Notes: generated by a model not told the origin, from the letters alone. 64,000 nt of DNA from Shewanella litorisediminis (GCF_016834455.1 NZ_CP069213.1:3759501-3823500), one strand, 5' to 3'; numbered from the stretch's first letter, positions 49,955 to 60,606 are shown. Numbers and translations: made by a program.

Positions 49955-50737
49955 ATGCAGCACACCCTGGCCCCCCACGTTGACCGCCGCACCCGCCCCT
50001 TGCTTTTACTCACCCTGTGGCTTTTGTTAATGGTGCCTGCCACTGTGCTTACCCTGGCACAGCTCCCACTCTTCCCCTGGATGCCATTGGATGGTATCGC
50101 TGCCGATGTTGTTTATGCCATCACCTTTAGCGGCACAGCCCCCTGGGGCGCCATCAGTGCAGCAGCCGTGGCACTGCTGGCCTTTCTTCGTCTGTCACAC
50201 CCCCAGGCCATCAAGCTGCTGTTGGCCCTCGGACTCTCACTCGGCAGCAGTCTCTGGCTCAACGAAAGCCTGAAGACCCACTTCGATGAGCCCAGACCCA
50301 ATGTACTGTTTCTCTCAAAGCACAAGCTGCTCGACAGCGATGACTTTTACCGGCTTCACAAGGCCGACCGTCGCACTCAAATGACGACACTTTTTGCCCA
50401 TAACCCCTCGGTGTTGCCACCCATGAATCCCCGTATTGCCAGCCATTGGCAGCAGGAAGTGGGGTTGTCGTTTCCCTCTGGCCATACCCTGTTCGCCACC
50501 ATTCTGGCACTGACTGCCAGCTGGTTTTTTATCGCCTCCGGACACTGGGGCACCTGTGCATTGTTGGGAGTCTGGGCATTGGCAATGGGGGGCTCGCGGA
50601 TGCTGCTTGGCATGCACCACAGCCAGGATGTGATGGCAGCAACGGCACTGTCGCTGCCCCTGAGCGTGATGGGAATTATGATGGCAAGCTGGCTGGGACC
50701 CCGGCTGTTCAAAAGCCGTCAGGACCCACCCGTTTAG
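49955..50737 (+). CDS. PAP2-family membrane phosphatase (PgpB-like)
   Basis: A 260-residue integral-membrane acid phosphatase. The three catalytic motifs are intact: KTHFDEPRP (KX6RP), PSGH, and SRMLLGMHHSQD (SRX5HX3D). Six hydrophobic segments can be traced. PgpB-type members dephosphorylate undecaprenyl pyrophosphate and phosphatidylglycerol phosphate; which one applies here is not decidable. Ribosome site AAGGAG at 49944-49949 selects the ATG at 49955. It overlaps the convergent solute-binding gene by four bases at the stop. Confidence 0.9.
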   Translation: MQHTLAPHVDRRTRPLLLLTLWLLLMVPATVLTLAQLPLFPWMPLDGIAADVVYAITFSGTAPWGAISAAAVALLAFLRLSHPQAIKLLLALGLSLGSSLWLNESLKTHFDEPRPNVLFLSKHKLLDSDDFYRLHKADRRTQMTTLFAHNPSVLPPMNPRIASHWQQEVGLSFPSGHTLFATILALTASWFFIASGHWGTCALLGVWALAMGGSRMLLGMHHSQDVMAATALSLPLSVMGIMMASWLGPRLFKSRQDPPV

Positions 50738-51450
50738 TCGAGAAACTGCTTTATCAGAGCATCGTAACGGCCATTTTCACGGATTTTACGCAATCCTTCG
50801 TTGAAAGCGTCACGTACTATGGAATTGCGGAACATCAAGCGGTAGGCCGTACGGGGAAATACCTCATGGATATTAATCGCTTTGGATGTATCTATCTCTG
50901 TGGCAAGCCTGTCGTTATTGGCCAGAAATATATACTTGTCGGCCACCGCCACATCAATGCGCTTGAGATACAACATCTTGTTTTGATTCTCGGCAGTGTC
51001 GAGCTCGCGGTATATGGTCTTTTTGCTCACCTTATAAAACTCGCCGCCGAGCAGAATGGAGGCATCTTCAAAAGCCACAATACTGAAGTTCTCCAGATCA
51101 GCAACCCGATCCAGGCGGATCTGTTTTTCCGCAAGACTGATGGCAACGTTTTGATAATAGATATAAATATCAGAAGGGTAGCCCGTTAAATCCAGTGAGC
51201 TGTTGACCGTCATAATGCCGTCAAAACGTTCTTTCCCGTAGAAGAGCAACTGTCGTTTGCGGGAATAAAATTTGAATCTGGCTTCCATTCCCACGGCCGC
51301 AAAGGCAGCACGTATGATTTCCACCTCGAGCCCTGATTCGGCGTCTTCCAGTATATAGGGTGGACGATTTGAAGAGGCGCCAATGCTGATGGTGGAGGCG
51401 TGCGCCCCAACCATCACGAAAAGCAGCCATAAAATCAAAGGTAAGCGCAT
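50734..51450 (-). CDS. Periplasmic solute-binding protein, family 3
   Basis: A 238-residue SBP_bac_3 protein. The signal peptide MRLPLILWLLFVMVGAHAS is followed by ISIGASSNRPPYILEDAESGLEVEIIRAAF, the usual first strand and helix, and a two-lobed fold; the C terminus RENGRYDALIKQFLD is characteristic. The start at 51450 is chosen for AAGAGA upstream. No permease or ATPase gene is near, so it may serve a distant ABC system or act as a stand-alone ligand sensor; the ligand is unknown. Only one such ABC-type gene exists nearby apart from the one at 63043. Confidence 0.85.
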   Translation of the reverse strand: MRLPLILWLLFVMVGAHASTISIGASSNRPPYILEDAESGLEVEIIRAAFAAVGMEARFKFYSRKRQLLFYGKERFDGIMTVNSSLDLTGYPSDIYIYYQNVAISLAEKQIRLDRVADLENFSIVAFEDASILLGGEFYKVSKKTIYRELDTAENQNKMLYLKRIDVAVADKYIFLANNDRLATEIDTSKAINIHEVFPRTAYRLMFRNSIVRDAFNEGLRKIRENGRYDALIKQFLD

Positions 51451-51534
51451 AAAATCTCTTAACATTATCACTGTCATTAACTATAGACACTGACAACCGA
51501 AGAGGCCAAAACCCGCAGGTTTTGGCTGCGCAAA

Positions 51535-52665
51535 TTACCGCAACACCTCTTCCAGAGCCTTCAGGCAAAGTGCCACATTTTCGGCCCGGGCGCCATAGCC
51601 CATGAGCCCAATCCGCCAGGCTTTACCGGCCAAATCACCAAGTCCGGCGCCAATTTCAAGATTGTAACTCTTAAGCAGCTGGTTGCGCACCGCGGCATCA
51701 TCCACGCCTGCAGGGATATACACGGCATTAAGCTGCGGCAGTCGGTAAGCTTCATCCACCACAAAACCAAGGCCCAGTTTTTCAAGGCCCGCCTTAAGCA
51801 GCTGATGCATCTTTTGATGTCTGACCCAGGCGTTTTCGAGGCCTTCTTCGGCGAGTAACCGCAATGACTCGTGCAACGCATAAAGGGCATTAACCGGCGC
51901 CGTGTGATGATAAGCGCGCTTGCCACTGCCCCCCCAATAGCCCATCACCAGAGTCTGATCCAAAAACCAGCTCTGCACCGGCGTCTTGCGATTTTTAAGC
52001 TTTTCCACCGCCCTTTGGGAGAAGGACACAGGCGACAAGCCCGGCACACAGGACAGGCACTTCTGGCTGCCCGAATAAATGGCATCTATGCCCCACTCAT
52101 CGACCCTGAGTTCAACCCCGCCAAGGGAGGTCACCGCATCCACAATCGACAGGCAGTTGTGTTCGCGGGCAAGAGCACACAGGGTTTTGGCGTCCGACAG
52201 CGCGCCAGTGCTGGTTTCGGCATGGACGAAGGCGAGGAATTTGGCATCAGGATTAAGCTTCAAAACCCCGTCAACCACTTGTGGGTCAACAGGCGCGCCC
52301 CAGGGGAAATCCACCACCACGGCAATACCGCCCAAGCGCTCCACATTCTGGCGCATCCGCTCACCAAACACGCCATTGCGGCACACCACCACCTTTTCTC
52401 CCGGCTCCACCAGGTTCACAAAACAGGTTTCCATACCGGCACTGCCCGGGGCCGATACCGCCAGCGTCACCTCGTTTTGGGTCTGAAAGGCATATTGCAG
52501 CAAGGATTTAAGCTCATCCATCATGGCCACAAACAAGGGGTCCAGATGGCCCACGGTGGGGCGGGACTGGGCCAGCAACACCTCGGGATACACATCAGAG
52601 GGACCGGGGCCCATCAGAATACGGCGCGGCGGCATAAAGGGCGCTATCTTGGGAGCGGCTAGCAT
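51535..52665 (-). CDS. Class V aminotransferase (alanine-glyoxylate/serine-pyruvate type)
   Basis: A 376-residue PLP fold-type I enzyme. The N-terminal GPGPSDVYPEVLLAQSRPTVGHLDP is the family's hallmark; PLP lysine K202 lies in SGSQKCLSCVPGLSPVSFS and HAETSTG plus VDAVTSLGG precede it. The relatives transfer amino groups from serine or alanine to glyoxylate or pyruvate. AAGGAG eight bases before the ATG at 52665 fixes the start; the frame extends 21 codons further up. Transcribed singly, with its promoter region not recognisable. Confidence 0.9.
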   Translation of the reverse strand: MLAAPKIAPFMPPRRILMGPGPSDVYPEVLLAQSRPTVGHLDPLFVAMMDELKSLLQYAFQTQNEVTLAVSAPGSAGMETCFVNLVEPGEKVVVCRNGVFGERMRQNVERLGGIAVVVDFPWGAPVDPQVVDGVLKLNPDAKFLAFVHAETSTGALSDAKTLCALAREHNCLSIVDAVTSLGGVELRVDEWGIDAIYSGSQKCLSCVPGLSPVSFSQRAVEKLKNRKTPVQSWFLDQTLVMGYWGGSGKRAYHHTAPVNALYALHESLRLLAEEGLENAWVRHQKMHQLLKAGLEKLGLGFVVDEAYRLPQLNAVYIPAGVDDAAVRNQLLKSYNLEIGAGLGDLAGKAWRIGLMGYGARAENVALCLKALEEVLR

Positions 52666-53093
52666 GGAAACTCCTTGTAGGTTGTCGCGGCAGTGCCGCG
52701 CTGAGGTCTGGATTATCTGGTTATCCAATGATTTCGAGCATTTACCCTAGCATATTCCTGATACTAAAACGCCCCTGCCTTGGTCTAAGGGAGGTACGCA
52801 TGAGCCCCTTGCACGCTCTGCGCTGGCAAACCTTTGCTGAAATGAGCTGTCGTTAATGACAAATAGGGGCTGACCTATGAATGCGCCGCTAACCATACCC
52901 AGCTAAGCCACGCCCAGATAAGCCGCGCCCAGGTAAGCCACGCCCAAAGGAGCTTTGGGGGGCTGTAGCATTTCGTCGTTATTCAACTTTGACATGCCAC
53001 GGCATGCCTTCAGTTGAATGCCTCGAACTCCTGTTGCCGCCAAAGCCAGAGCACGCAGGGACTCACTCACACCTCCCTTACGGGCTTTCCCAC
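52666..53093. other. Intergenic region between the aminotransferase and ilvA
   Basis: A 428-bp stretch without a convincing gene. It holds three 15-bp tandem repeats (52901-52945) and no recognisable terminator for ilvA. A palindromic ATGCCACGGCAT around 52995-53006 is the only other visible structure. Confidence 0.6.
52901..52945. repeat. Three 15-bp tandem repeats
   Basis: AGCTAAGCCACGCCC, AGATAAGCCGCGCCC and AGGTAAGCCACGCCC in direct succession, differing only at positions 3 and 10. Preceded by a diverged half copy (AACCATACCC) and followed by AAAGG. Confidence 0.85.
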
Positions 53094-54689
53094 TTATTTA
53101 CTACCCAAAAACAATCGGTAAGCCGGACTGTGGGTTTCTTCCTGCCACACAAAGCCAAGCTCGGTGAGGAAGCGGCCAAAGGCTTCATTGTCGCCCTCCG
53201 GCACCTCGAAACCGGCCAGCACCCGGCCAAAGGCGGCGCCGTGGTTGCGGTAGTGGAACAGGCTGATGTTCCAGCGGCTGCCAAGGGTGGTGAGAAACTT
53301 TAAAAGCGCGCCCGGATACTCGGGAAACTCAAAACTGAGCAGCCGCTCACTCAAAGGCTCGGTGGGATGCCCGCCCACCATGTAACGCACATGCAGCTTG
53401 GCAGTTTCATCGTTCGATAAGTCCTGCACCTCAAAGCCACCGGAGGTGAGCGACGCGATAATCTCGTTAAGCTCCTGCTGACCGCCGGAAAGGCGGATAC
53501 CGGCAAACACCACGGCGCTGTCGCGGCCGGAAAAGCGGTAGTTGAATTCGGTCATGGCGCGCTTGCCCAAAAGCTCGCAAAACTTAAGGAAGCTGCCGGG
53601 CACTTCGGGCACCTTCACCGCCAGCACGGCTTCTTTTTGCTCGCCAAGTTCACAGCGCTCAGACACATATCTCAGGCTATGGAAATTCACATTGGCGCCA
53701 CTCAAGATGGCCGCCACTTTACGTGGCTGATTGTCGACCACCTGCAAAGCCGCTCCGCTGTGAGCCAAGTACTTCTTCAGCCCCGCCAGCGACAAAGCAC
53801 CGGCCGGCTCGGCGATGGCACGGGTATCTTCGAAGATATCCTTTACCGCAGCGCAGATTTCATCGGAGCTGACGGTCACCACCTCATCCACATAGTGTTT
53901 GGCGATACGAAAGGGCTCGGCGCCGATACGCTTTACTGCCACACCGTCGGCAAAGAGGCCCACCTGGGACAAAGTCACTGGCTCACCCGCCGCCATGGCA
54001 GCCTTGAGACAGGCGGCATCCTCTGGCTCGACACCGATGATCTTCACCGACGGGCGCACGGCCTTGTAGTAAGCGGCAATACCGGCCACCAGGCCGCCGC
54101 CACCCACGGGCACAAACACCAGCTCCAGATCCCGCTGCTGCTGCAACATTTCCTGGGCCACAGTGCCCTGCCCGGCAATCACAGCCTCATCATCGAAAGG
54201 GGCGATATAGACCCGGCCCTCGGTTTGCGCCAGATGCTGGGCGTGGGCGTTGGCCTGATCGAATGACTCACCGTGCAAGAGCACATTGCCCCCGCGGCGA
54301 CGTACCGCATCAATTTTAATGTCCGGCGTGGTGGTGGGCATCACAATCACCGCATCGATGCCGCGGCTTGAGGCCGACAGCGCCACCCCCTGTGCATGGT
54401 TACCGGCCGAGGCGCACACTACACCGCGCTCGCATTCAGCCTGACTGAGCTGCGAAATGCGGTTGTAGGCCCCACGCAGCTTAAAAGAATGCACCGGCTG
54501 CATGTCTTCACGCTTTAAATAAATCTCCTGCCCGAGGCGCGCCGACAACTTGCCCATATGGGACAGTGGCGTCACCTTGGCCACGTCATACACGGACGAG
54601 AGCAGGATTTTTTGCAGATAATAATGAGCAAGATCCACAGGCTTCACCTCTGATTTATTACCGTCACCACAGCCAGCAAAATCCAGCAT
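53094..54689 (-). CDS. ilvA: Threonine deaminase (threonine ammonia-lyase, biosynthetic)
   Basis: A 531-residue PLP enzyme converting threonine to 2-oxobutanoate, first step of isoleucine synthesis. PLP lysine K70 is in QPVHSFKLRGAYNR; the glycine loop SAGNHAQGVALSA and GGGGLVAGIA follow. Two C-terminal ACT-like regulatory domains (about 340-430 and 435-520) bind isoleucine and valine, so this is the allosteric, not the catabolic, form. The ATG at 54689 lies one base after the ilvD stop and GGAGG precedes it; the longer open frame upstream is inside ilvD. Last gene of the ilvGMDA operon. Confidence 0.96.
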   Translation of the reverse strand: MLDFAGCGDGNKSEVKPVDLAHYYLQKILLSSVYDVAKVTPLSHMGKLSARLGQEIYLKREDMQPVHSFKLRGAYNRISQLSQAECERGVVCASAGNHAQGVALSASSRGIDAVIVMPTTTPDIKIDAVRRRGGNVLLHGESFDQANAHAQHLAQTEGRVYIAPFDDEAVIAGQGTVAQEMLQQQRDLELVFVPVGGGGLVAGIAAYYKAVRPSVKIIGVEPEDAACLKAAMAAGEPVTLSQVGLFADGVAVKRIGAEPFRIAKHYVDEVVTVSSDEICAAVKDIFEDTRAIAEPAGALSLAGLKKYLAHSGAALQVVDNQPRKVAAILSGANVNFHSLRYVSERCELGEQKEAVLAVKVPEVPGSFLKFCELLGKRAMTEFNYRFSGRDSAVVFAGIRLSGGQQELNEIIASLTSGGFEVQDLSNDETAKLHVRYMVGGHPTEPLSERLLSFEFPEYPGALLKFLTTLGSRWNISLFHYRNHGAAFGRVLAGFEVPEGDNEAFGRFLTELGFVWQEETHSPAYRLFLGSK

Positions 54690-54690
54690 C

Positions 54691-56547
54691 TCAGCCCTCC
54701 AGTTTGGAGACGTCGCGCACCGCGCCCTTATCGGCACTGGTGGCAAGCATGGCGTATGCCTTAAGCGCCAGCGACACGGGGCGCACCCGTGACAGCGGTT
54801 TCCAGGCCAGCGGCCCTTTGGCATTCATGGCCGCGCGGCGGCTTTCAAGCTCGGCGTCGCTCACCAGCAGTTTGATGCTGCGGCCCGGGATATCGATATC
54901 GATACGATCGCCATTTTCAATCAGGCCTATGGTGCCACCGGAGGCCGCCTCGGGGGACACGTGCCCGATGGACAGCCCCGACGTGCCACCGGAGAAGCGG
55001 CCATCGGTAATGAGGGCGCACTGGGTACCCAGACCCCGTGATTTAAGATAACTGGTAGGGTAGAGCATTTCCTGCATGCCCGGGCCGCCCTTGGGGCCTT
55101 CATAACGAATGACCACCACATCACCGGCCACCACTTCGCCGCCAAGGATGCCGGCAACCGCGTCTTCCTGGCTCTCGTATACCCGTGCCACACCGCTGAA
55201 CTTGAGGTTGGAGTCATCCACCCCGGCGGTCTTCACGATACAGCCGTTTTCGGCCAGATTACCGGAGAGCACGGCAAGGCCACCTTCCTGACTGAAGGCA
55301 AACTCACGGCTGCGGATACAGCCTTCACGGCGATCATCATCCAGGGTGTCCCAGCGGCAGGACTGGCTGAAGGCGCGAGTCGTGGGGATGCCCGCGGGCC
55401 CTGCGCGGAAAAACTCGTGCACTTTTTGATCCTGGGTCAGCACCACGTCGAAGCGCTCCAGCACAGATTTCAAGGTGCCGTCTTCCGAGGCCACATGGTT
55501 TACGTCTGTATGCAACAGCCCGGCGCGGTCCAGCTCTCCCAGAATCGCCATCACGCCGCCGGCGCGGTGCACGTCTTCCATATGGTATTTGGGCGTGGAG
55601 GGCGCCACCTTGCACAGGTGCGGCACCTTGCGGCTGATGCGGTCGATGTCGGCCATGGTGAAGTCCACCTCGGCTTCCTGGGCGGCCGCCAACAGGTGCA
55701 GTACGGTATTGGACGAGCCGCCCATGGCCACATCCAGCGCCATGGCGTTTTCAAAGGCCTTGAAAGACGCGATGGCGCGGGGCAGTACAGAGGCATCGTC
55801 TTCACCGTAGTAACGCTTGGCAAGCTTCATCACCCGGCGACCGGCCTCGAGGAACAGCTCGCGGCGGTCGCTGTGGGTCGCCAGCATGGAGCCGTTCCCC
55901 GGCAATGACAGGCCCAGTGCTTCGGTCAGGCAGTTCATGGAGTTGGCGGTAAACATGCCGGAGCAGCTGCCACAGGTCGGGCAGGCACTGCGCTCGATTT
56001 TCTCGCTGTCGGCGTCGCTGATCCGGTCATCGGCCGCCGCTACCATGGCATCCACCAAATCCAGCTTGATAAGCTTGTCCGACAGCTTGGTTTTGCCCGC
56101 TTCCATGGGTCCGCCGGAGACAAACACCACGGGGATATTGAGGCGCAGCGCCGCCATCAGCATGCCGGGGGTGATTTTGTCGCAGTTGCTGATGCACACC
56201 AGGGCATCGGCGCAGTGGGCATTGACCATGTATTCCACACTGTCGGCAATCAGCTCCCGGGACGGCAGCGAATAGAGCATGCCGCCGTGGCCCATGGCGA
56301 TGCCGTCATCCACGGCGATGGTGTTGAACTCTTTGGCGATGCCGCCCGCCTCTTCGATGGCAGAGGCCACCAGTGAGCCCATGTCTTTTAAGTGCACATG
56401 GCCGGGCACAAACTGGGTAAAGGAGTTGGCAATGGCGATGATAGGCTTGCCGAAGTCGGTATCTTTAACGCCGGTGGCACGCCACAGAGCGCGGGCTCCC
56501 GCCATATTGCGGCCTTCGGTACTGGTGGCGGAACGTAATTTAGCCAT
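54691..56547 (-). CDS. ilvD: Dihydroxy-acid dehydratase
   Basis: A 618-residue iron-sulfur enzyme dehydrating dihydroxyisovalerate and dihydroxymethylvalerate. Cluster cysteines lie in [13 protein letters not shown] and [25 protein letters not shown]; the C-terminal region has [20 protein letters not shown]. Start [26 protein letters not shown] is canonical and the length equals E. coli IlvD (616). It follows ilvM by 63 bases and precedes ilvA by one base. The ilvE gene that would separate ilvM and ilvD in enterics is absent. Confidence 0.97.
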   Translation of the reverse strand: MAKLRSATSTEGRNMAGARALWRATGVKDTDFGKPIIAIANSFTQFVPGHVHLKDMGSLVASAIEEAGGIAKEFNTIAVDDGIAMGHGGMLYSLPSRELIADSVEYMVNAHCADALVCISNCDKITPGMLMAALRLNIPVVFVSGGPMEAGKTKLSDKLIKLDLVDAMVAAADDRISDADSEKIERSACPTCGSCSGMFTANSMNCLTEALGLSLPGNGSMLATHSDRRELFLEAGRRVMKLAKRYYGEDDASVLPRAIASFKAFENAMALDVAMGGSSNTVLHLLAAAQEAEVDFTMADIDRISRKVPHLCKVAPSTPKYHMEDVHRAGGVMAILGELDRAGLLHTDVNHVASEDGTLKSVLERFDVVLTQDQKVHEFFRAGPAGIPTTRAFSQSCRWDTLDDDRREGCIRSREFAFSQEGGLAVLSGNLAENGCIVKTAGVDDSNLKFSGVARVYESQEDAVAGILGGEVVAGDVVVIRYEGPKGGPGMQEMLYPTSYLKSRGLGTQCALITDGRFSGGTSGLSIGHVSPEAASGGTIGLIENGDRIDIDIPGRSIKLLVSDAELESRRAAMNAKGPLAWKPLSRVRPVSLALKAYAMLATSADKGAVRDVSKLEG

Positions 56548-56610
56548 TGAAACTTCCTTTGCTTTATAAATTTTTCGATGGAAACAGAATATCTTACTTA
56601 TGTACTGAGA

Positions 56611-56862
56611 TCAGGCACTGGCCGACTGGGGCATGGCTGGCTGCATCACATGGCAACCTGTCACATCCACCAGCTTGGTGAGCTGATTGCTCAAAAGCTC
56701 AATGCCCCGCTCGCTTGAGACCGACAGCGACAGGTATACGCTCTCATCCACCAGGCGCATGTTCATGTTGGTCAGGGTAAAACCCCGATGGCGAACAACC
56801 CTCAGCACACGCTCTACCACTTCGGGACGCTGATCCATGGTGACTTCCAGATTATGGTTCAT
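56611..56862 (-). CDS. ilvM: Acetolactate synthase II small subunit
   Basis: An 83-residue ACT-domain regulatory subunit: [41 protein letters not shown]. It stabilises the IlvG large subunit; the AHAS II isozyme is the valine-insensitive form in enterics. Start overlaps the ilvG stop by four bases (ATGA), ensuring balanced synthesis. Confidence 0.94.
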   Translation of the reverse strand: MNHNLEVTMDQRPEVVERVLRVVRHRGFTLTNMNMRLVDESVYLSLSVSSERGIELLSNQLTKLVDVTGCHVMQPAMPQSASA

Positions 56863-58529
56863 GTGCTTCTCTCCATTTCTTCCATCATATCGCTGTTGGA
56901 GGCACCCGGCGGGACCAGGGGCCAGACGTTAAAGGCATCATCTATCGCCACGTGCAGGAGGTAAGGCCCCTTGCTGGTGAGCATTTCGGTTAAGGCTTCT
57001 TCCACCTCTTCGGCGGCAAAAATGGTGCGGCCGGGGATCTCAAAGGCAGACGCCAGTGCAACAAAGTCCGGGTTATCCGACAGGTTGGTCTCGCTGTAGC
57101 GCTCTTCAAAAAACAGCTGCTGCCACTGCTTCACCATGCCCAGACGCTGGTTGTCGATAAGCAGGATTTTTACCGGCAGCTTGCGGCGCTTGATGGTGGT
57201 CAGCTCCTGCACGTTCATCATGAAAGAGCCATCACCGGACACGGCCACCACGGTGGCATCGGGGCGTGCCATCTGGGCGCCAATGGCGGCAGGCAGACCA
57301 AAACCCATGGTGCCAAGGCCAGCGCTGGACAAATGATCTTCGGGGCGGCGGAAATGCATGTGCTGAGCAACCCACATCTGGTGCTGGCCCACATCGCAGC
57401 TCACCACGCTGTCCTCGGGCAGCTTGTTGGCCAGGCGGCGCAGCATGGCGGGGGCGTAGATGAGGCTGCCGGGGTGGTTATAGTCCCAGCGATGTTCGGC
57501 GGCGAGGGTTTCCACCTCGGCGCACCAGGGAGCGATATCCAATGGCATTTCAAGCCTTGGCAGCACGGCGCGAAGTTCGGCGGCAATGGCCACGTCTGGC
57601 TGGCGCAGCTTGCCAAGCTCGGCGGCGTCTATATCCAGATGCAGCACTTTGGCATTGGGGGCAAAGGATGCCAGGCGGCCGGTAACGCGGTCATCAAAAC
57701 GGGCACCGACCACCATCAAAAGGTCGCATTCCTGCACTGCGAGGTTAGCCGCCTTGCCGCCGTGCATACCCAGCATCCCCAGATAACCGGGGGTACCATG
57801 GGGGATGGCGCCGAGCCCCTTGAGGGTGGCAACGGAAGGCATATTGGTGGCCTTGATAAAGCGGCGCAGCTGCTCGACCGCACCGGCCATACCCACGCCG
57901 CCGCCCACGTACAGCATGGGCTTTTTGGCAGCCGCTATCAGGGCGCGGGCGGCATCAATATCGGCGTCCTGAACTTTGGGCTCGTCGGCCACGGCCAACA
58001 GTGGGGCACGATATTCGAGCTGGGCAATCTGCACGTCTTTGGGAATATCCACGAGCACAGGACCGGGGCGGCCAGAGGCAGCCAGGTCGAAGGCGCGGTA
58101 GAGGGTCGGCACCAGCTCATCCACGCTCTGGACCATAAAGCTGTGCTTGGTGCAGGACAGGCTCATACCGAGTACATCAATTTCCTGAAAGGCATCGGTG
58201 CCAATCACAGAGGTGGACACCTGCCCGGTGATGGCCACCACGGGCACTGAATCCAGCAGCGCATCGGCAAGGGCGGTGATGAGGTTGGTGGCACCGGGGC
58301 CAGAAGTGGCGAAGCAGACGCCGGTTTTACCGCTGGCACGGGCATAGCCCACGGCAGCGAAGCCGGCACCCTGCTCGTGGCGGCACAGGGTGTGTTCGAC
58401 TTCACTGCCGTAAAGGGCGTCATAGATGGGCATAATGGCGCCACCGGGATAACCGAATACCGTATTCACCCCATGGGCGGCCAATACCTTGATGACTGCG
58501 TCAGCCCCTCTCATCATCTGTCCTTCCAT
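56859..58529 (-). CDS. ilvG: Acetolactate synthase II large subunit
   Basis: A 556-residue ThDP enzyme, intact, unlike the frame-shifted E. coli K-12 ilvG. Catalytic glutamate is in [11 protein letters not shown]; the ThDP/Mg site reads [13 protein letters not shown] with the second half near [27 protein letters not shown]-binding middle domain lies between. It condenses two pyruvates, or pyruvate with 2-oxobutanoate, at the head of valine and isoleucine synthesis. The start [21 protein letters not shown] is standard. The gene is read through an upstream leader with an attenuator. Confidence 0.96.
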   Translation of the reverse strand: MEGQMMRGADAVIKVLAAHGVNTVFGYPGGAIMPIYDALYGSEVEHTLCRHEQGAGFAAVGYARASGKTGVCFATSGPGATNLITALADALLDSVPVVAITGQVSTSVIGTDAFQEIDVLGMSLSCTKHSFMVQSVDELVPTLYRAFDLAASGRPGPVLVDIPKDVQIAQLEYRAPLLAVADEPKVQDADIDAARALIAAAKKPMLYVGGGVGMAGAVEQLRRFIKATNMPSVATLKGLGAIPHGTPGYLGMLGMHGGKAANLAVQECDLLMVVGARFDDRVTGRLASFAPNAKVLHLDIDAAELGKLRQPDVAIAAELRAVLPRLEMPLDIAPWCAEVETLAAEHRWDYNHPGSLIYAPAMLRRLANKLPEDSVVSCDVGQHQMWVAQHMHFRRPEDHLSSAGLGTMGFGLPAAIGAQMARPDATVVAVSGDGSFMMNVQELTTIKRRKLPVKILLIDNQRLGMVKQWQQLFFEERYSETNLSDNPDFVALASAFEIPGRTIFAAEEVEEALTEMLTSKGPYLLHVAIDDAFNVWPLVPPGASNSDMMEEMERST

Positions 58530-58571
58530 CTAAATTCCTGCCCTGTGCCTTTACGGTAGTTTTCAAATGCC

Positions 58572-58610
58572 CTGAAACGAGAAACCCCCCGGTCCTTTCG
58601 GAGCGGGGGG
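58572..58610 (-). terminator. ilv attenuator terminator
   Basis: On the minus strand a CCCCCCG/CGGGGGG stem (58610-58604 with 58591-58585), one mismatch, three more pairs and a GAAA loop, followed by TTTCTCGTTT. It stands between the leader peptide and ilvG. Confidence 0.8.
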
Positions 58611-58643
58611 CTTTTCTGCAACTTCTTTCCTGGATTAGGTCTG

Positions 58644-58730
58644 TCAGTTTGCCATGCGCCGTCCCCGCTGTGACTTAATAATCACTACGGTAATAATCAC
58701 GAGAATGAGCTTGGCAGCCTGGTTAAACAC
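58644..58730 (-). CDS. ilvL: ilvGMDA leader peptide (IlvL)
   Basis: A 28-codon frame from a GTG at 58730 with AAGGA 11 bases upstream. Codons 8-18 read LILVIITVVII: ten of these eleven are leucine, isoleucine or valine, with threonine the other. E. coli IlvL has the same type of run. When charged Leu/Ile/Val tRNAs are short, ribosomes stall there and the downstream attenuator is not formed. Too short to be found by length alone. The GTG start is the best supported; no ATG is in frame before residue 26. Confidence 0.82.
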   Translation of the reverse strand: MFNQAAKLILVIITVVIIKSQRGRRMAN

Positions 58731-59024
58731 GTTTGACAGAGTCCTTAATCAACTTGCGTAATCGTTTCTGATGTCGCCTTTTTAAGCGAGCTTTAAGAAT
58801 TAGCACAAAGCTTGCCGGCTTTACAACAGAAAATTTGCATTCCAAAAAAGATTCAGCTTCCCTGCCGAGACAATGCAAACAACAACAGAAAAAGTATCGA
58901 GCTTGGCCACAAGCTCAGGCCTCTCGGCCAGCGTCAGTTGTGACCACTCAACACAACTGTTGCTTTATTGCATTTGTTGCAACCGGGCTGTTGGCTCCTT
59001 GAACGGCCCGGCATGGTGCCCCTG
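58731..59024. promoter_or_regulatory. Region between the ilv leader and ilvC
   Basis: About 294 bp that must contain the ilvGMDA promoter and the ilvC 3' end. I saw no hexamer pair good enough to call. A CCGGGC/GCCCGG inverted repeat lies about 20 to 55 bp beyond the ilvC stop (58982-59010 region) without a T tail and may be a weak terminator. Confidence 0.4.
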
Positions 59025-60506
59025 TTACTGGGCAGCGCTGATGCGCTTCATGTCTTTCATGTAGCCGCGCAGCTCTTCACCGATAAACTCGACGGCGGTG
59101 TTGCGGATGGCCTGGTTCACTTCAATCAAACGCACGTTATCCACGGCATTGCTGATGTCTTTCAGCCCACCACCCAGGTACTCGGATGACATGGACTTCA
59201 CGTAGCCGCGCAGCAAAGGTACGGCGGCATGGTTGAACAGGTAGCAGCCATATTCGGCGGTATCTGAAATCACCACGTTCATCTCGTACAGACGCTTACG
59301 GGCGATGGTGTTGGCGATCAAAGGCGTTTCGTGCAACGACTCGTAATAGGCTGATTCTTCGATAATTCCGGCGTCAACCATGGTATCGAACGCCAGCTCT
59401 ACACCGGCCTTGATCATGGCCACCAGGAAGATGCCCTTGTCGAAGTAAGTCTGCTCGTCGATATGCTCATTGCTGCTTGGGGCATTCTCAAACGCAGTCT
59501 CGTTGGTTTCGGCGCGCCAGCGCAGCAGATTGGCATCGTCGTTGGCCCAGTCTTCCATCATCACGCGGGAGAATTCGCCGCTGATGATGTCATCCATGTG
59601 CTTCTCGAACAGAGGTGCCAGAATGCCTTTCAATTCTTCCGCCATATCAAAGGCTTTGATCTTGGCTGGGTTAGACAGGCGATCCATCATGTTGGTGATA
59701 CCGCCCTGCTTGAGCGCTTCGGTGATGGTCTCCAGACCCTGCTGGATAAGCTTGGCGGCATAGCCAGGCTCAACACCGTCGGCCACCATCTTCTCGTAGC
59801 CGAGGATGGCAGAGGTTTGCAGCATGCCACACAGGATGGTCTGCTCGCCCATGAGGTCAGATTTCACTTCAGCGATAAAGGATGAGTGCAACACGCCGGC
59901 ACGGTCGCCGCCGGTGGCACTGGCGTAGGCCTTGGCAATCTCCAGGCCGTCACCGCGTGGGTCGTTCTCCGGGTGAACCGCAATCAGGGTAGGTACACCG
60001 AAACCACGCTTGTATTCTTCACGTACTTCGGTGCCGGGGCACTTGGGCGCCACCATGATAACGGTGATATCGGGGCGAACCTGCATGCCTTCTTCAACGA
60101 TGTTGAAGCCGTGGGAATAAGACAGGGTCGCGCCCTGTTTCATCAGCGGCATCACAGTGTTAACCACGTTGGAATGCTGCTTGTCCGGGGTCAGGTTCAG
60201 TACCAGATCCGCCTGAGGGATCAGCTCTTCGAAGGTGCCAACCTTAAAACCGTTGTCGGTGGCTTTTTTCCAGGAAGCGCGCTTTTCAGCAATAGCCTCA
60301 GCACGCAGGGCGTAGGAGATATTCAGGCCAGAATCGCGCATGTTCAGGCCCTGGTTAAGGCCCTGAGCGCCACAGCCGAGGATAACGATATTCCAGCCCT
60401 TGATGTAGTCACAACCGTTTTCAAACTCGCTGCGATCCATAAAACGACACTGGCTCAGCTGGGCCAGCTGCTGACGTAAATTCAATGAGTTAAAGTAGTT
60501 AGCCAT
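59025..60506 (-). CDS. ilvC: Ketol-acid reductoisomerase, class II
   Basis: A 493-residue long-form (class II) enzyme that isomerises and reduces acetolactate and acetohydroxybutyrate with NADPH. Rossmann motif [21 protein letters not shown], then SYALR with basic residues for [22 protein letters not shown] and the two acidic metal-binding repeats of the C-terminal knot follow. Length equals E. coli IlvC (491). The start [14 protein letters not shown] is canonical; four extra codons upstream are rejected. Divergent from its activator gene ilvY. Confidence 0.96.
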   Translation of the reverse strand: MANYFNSLNLRQQLAQLSQCRFMDRSEFENGCDYIKGWNIVILGCGAQGLNQGLNMRDSGLNISYALRAEAIAEKRASWKKATDNGFKVGTFEELIPQADLVLNLTPDKQHSNVVNTVMPLMKQGATLSYSHGFNIVEEGMQVRPDITVIMVAPKCPGTEVREEYKRGFGVPTLIAVHPENDPRGDGLEIAKAYASATGGDRAGVLHSSFIAEVKSDLMGEQTILCGMLQTSAILGYEKMVADGVEPGYAAKLIQQGLETITEALKQGGITNMMDRLSNPAKIKAFDMAEELKGILAPLFEKHMDDIISGEFSRVMMEDWANDDANLLRWRAETNETAFENAPSSNEHIDEQTYFDKGIFLVAMIKAGVELAFDTMVDAGIIEESAYYESLHETPLIANTIARKRLYEMNVVISDTAEYGCYLFNHAAVPLLRGYVKSMSSEYLGGGLKDISNAVDNVRLIEVNQAIRNTAVEFIGEELRGYMKDMKRISAAQ

Positions 60507-60606
60507 AGTGAATACCACTTATCCTTCGTCAATTGGGTTCAAACAATCAGTGTGGCGTTAATGTCGTTAACCGATTGTGATTGAACTCACTATAGAACAG
60601 AGATAG

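Noticed and set aside
58982..59010. Terminator of ilvC
   Set aside because: The CCGGGC/GCCCGG stem has a 17-base loop and no T tract; not called as a terminator.
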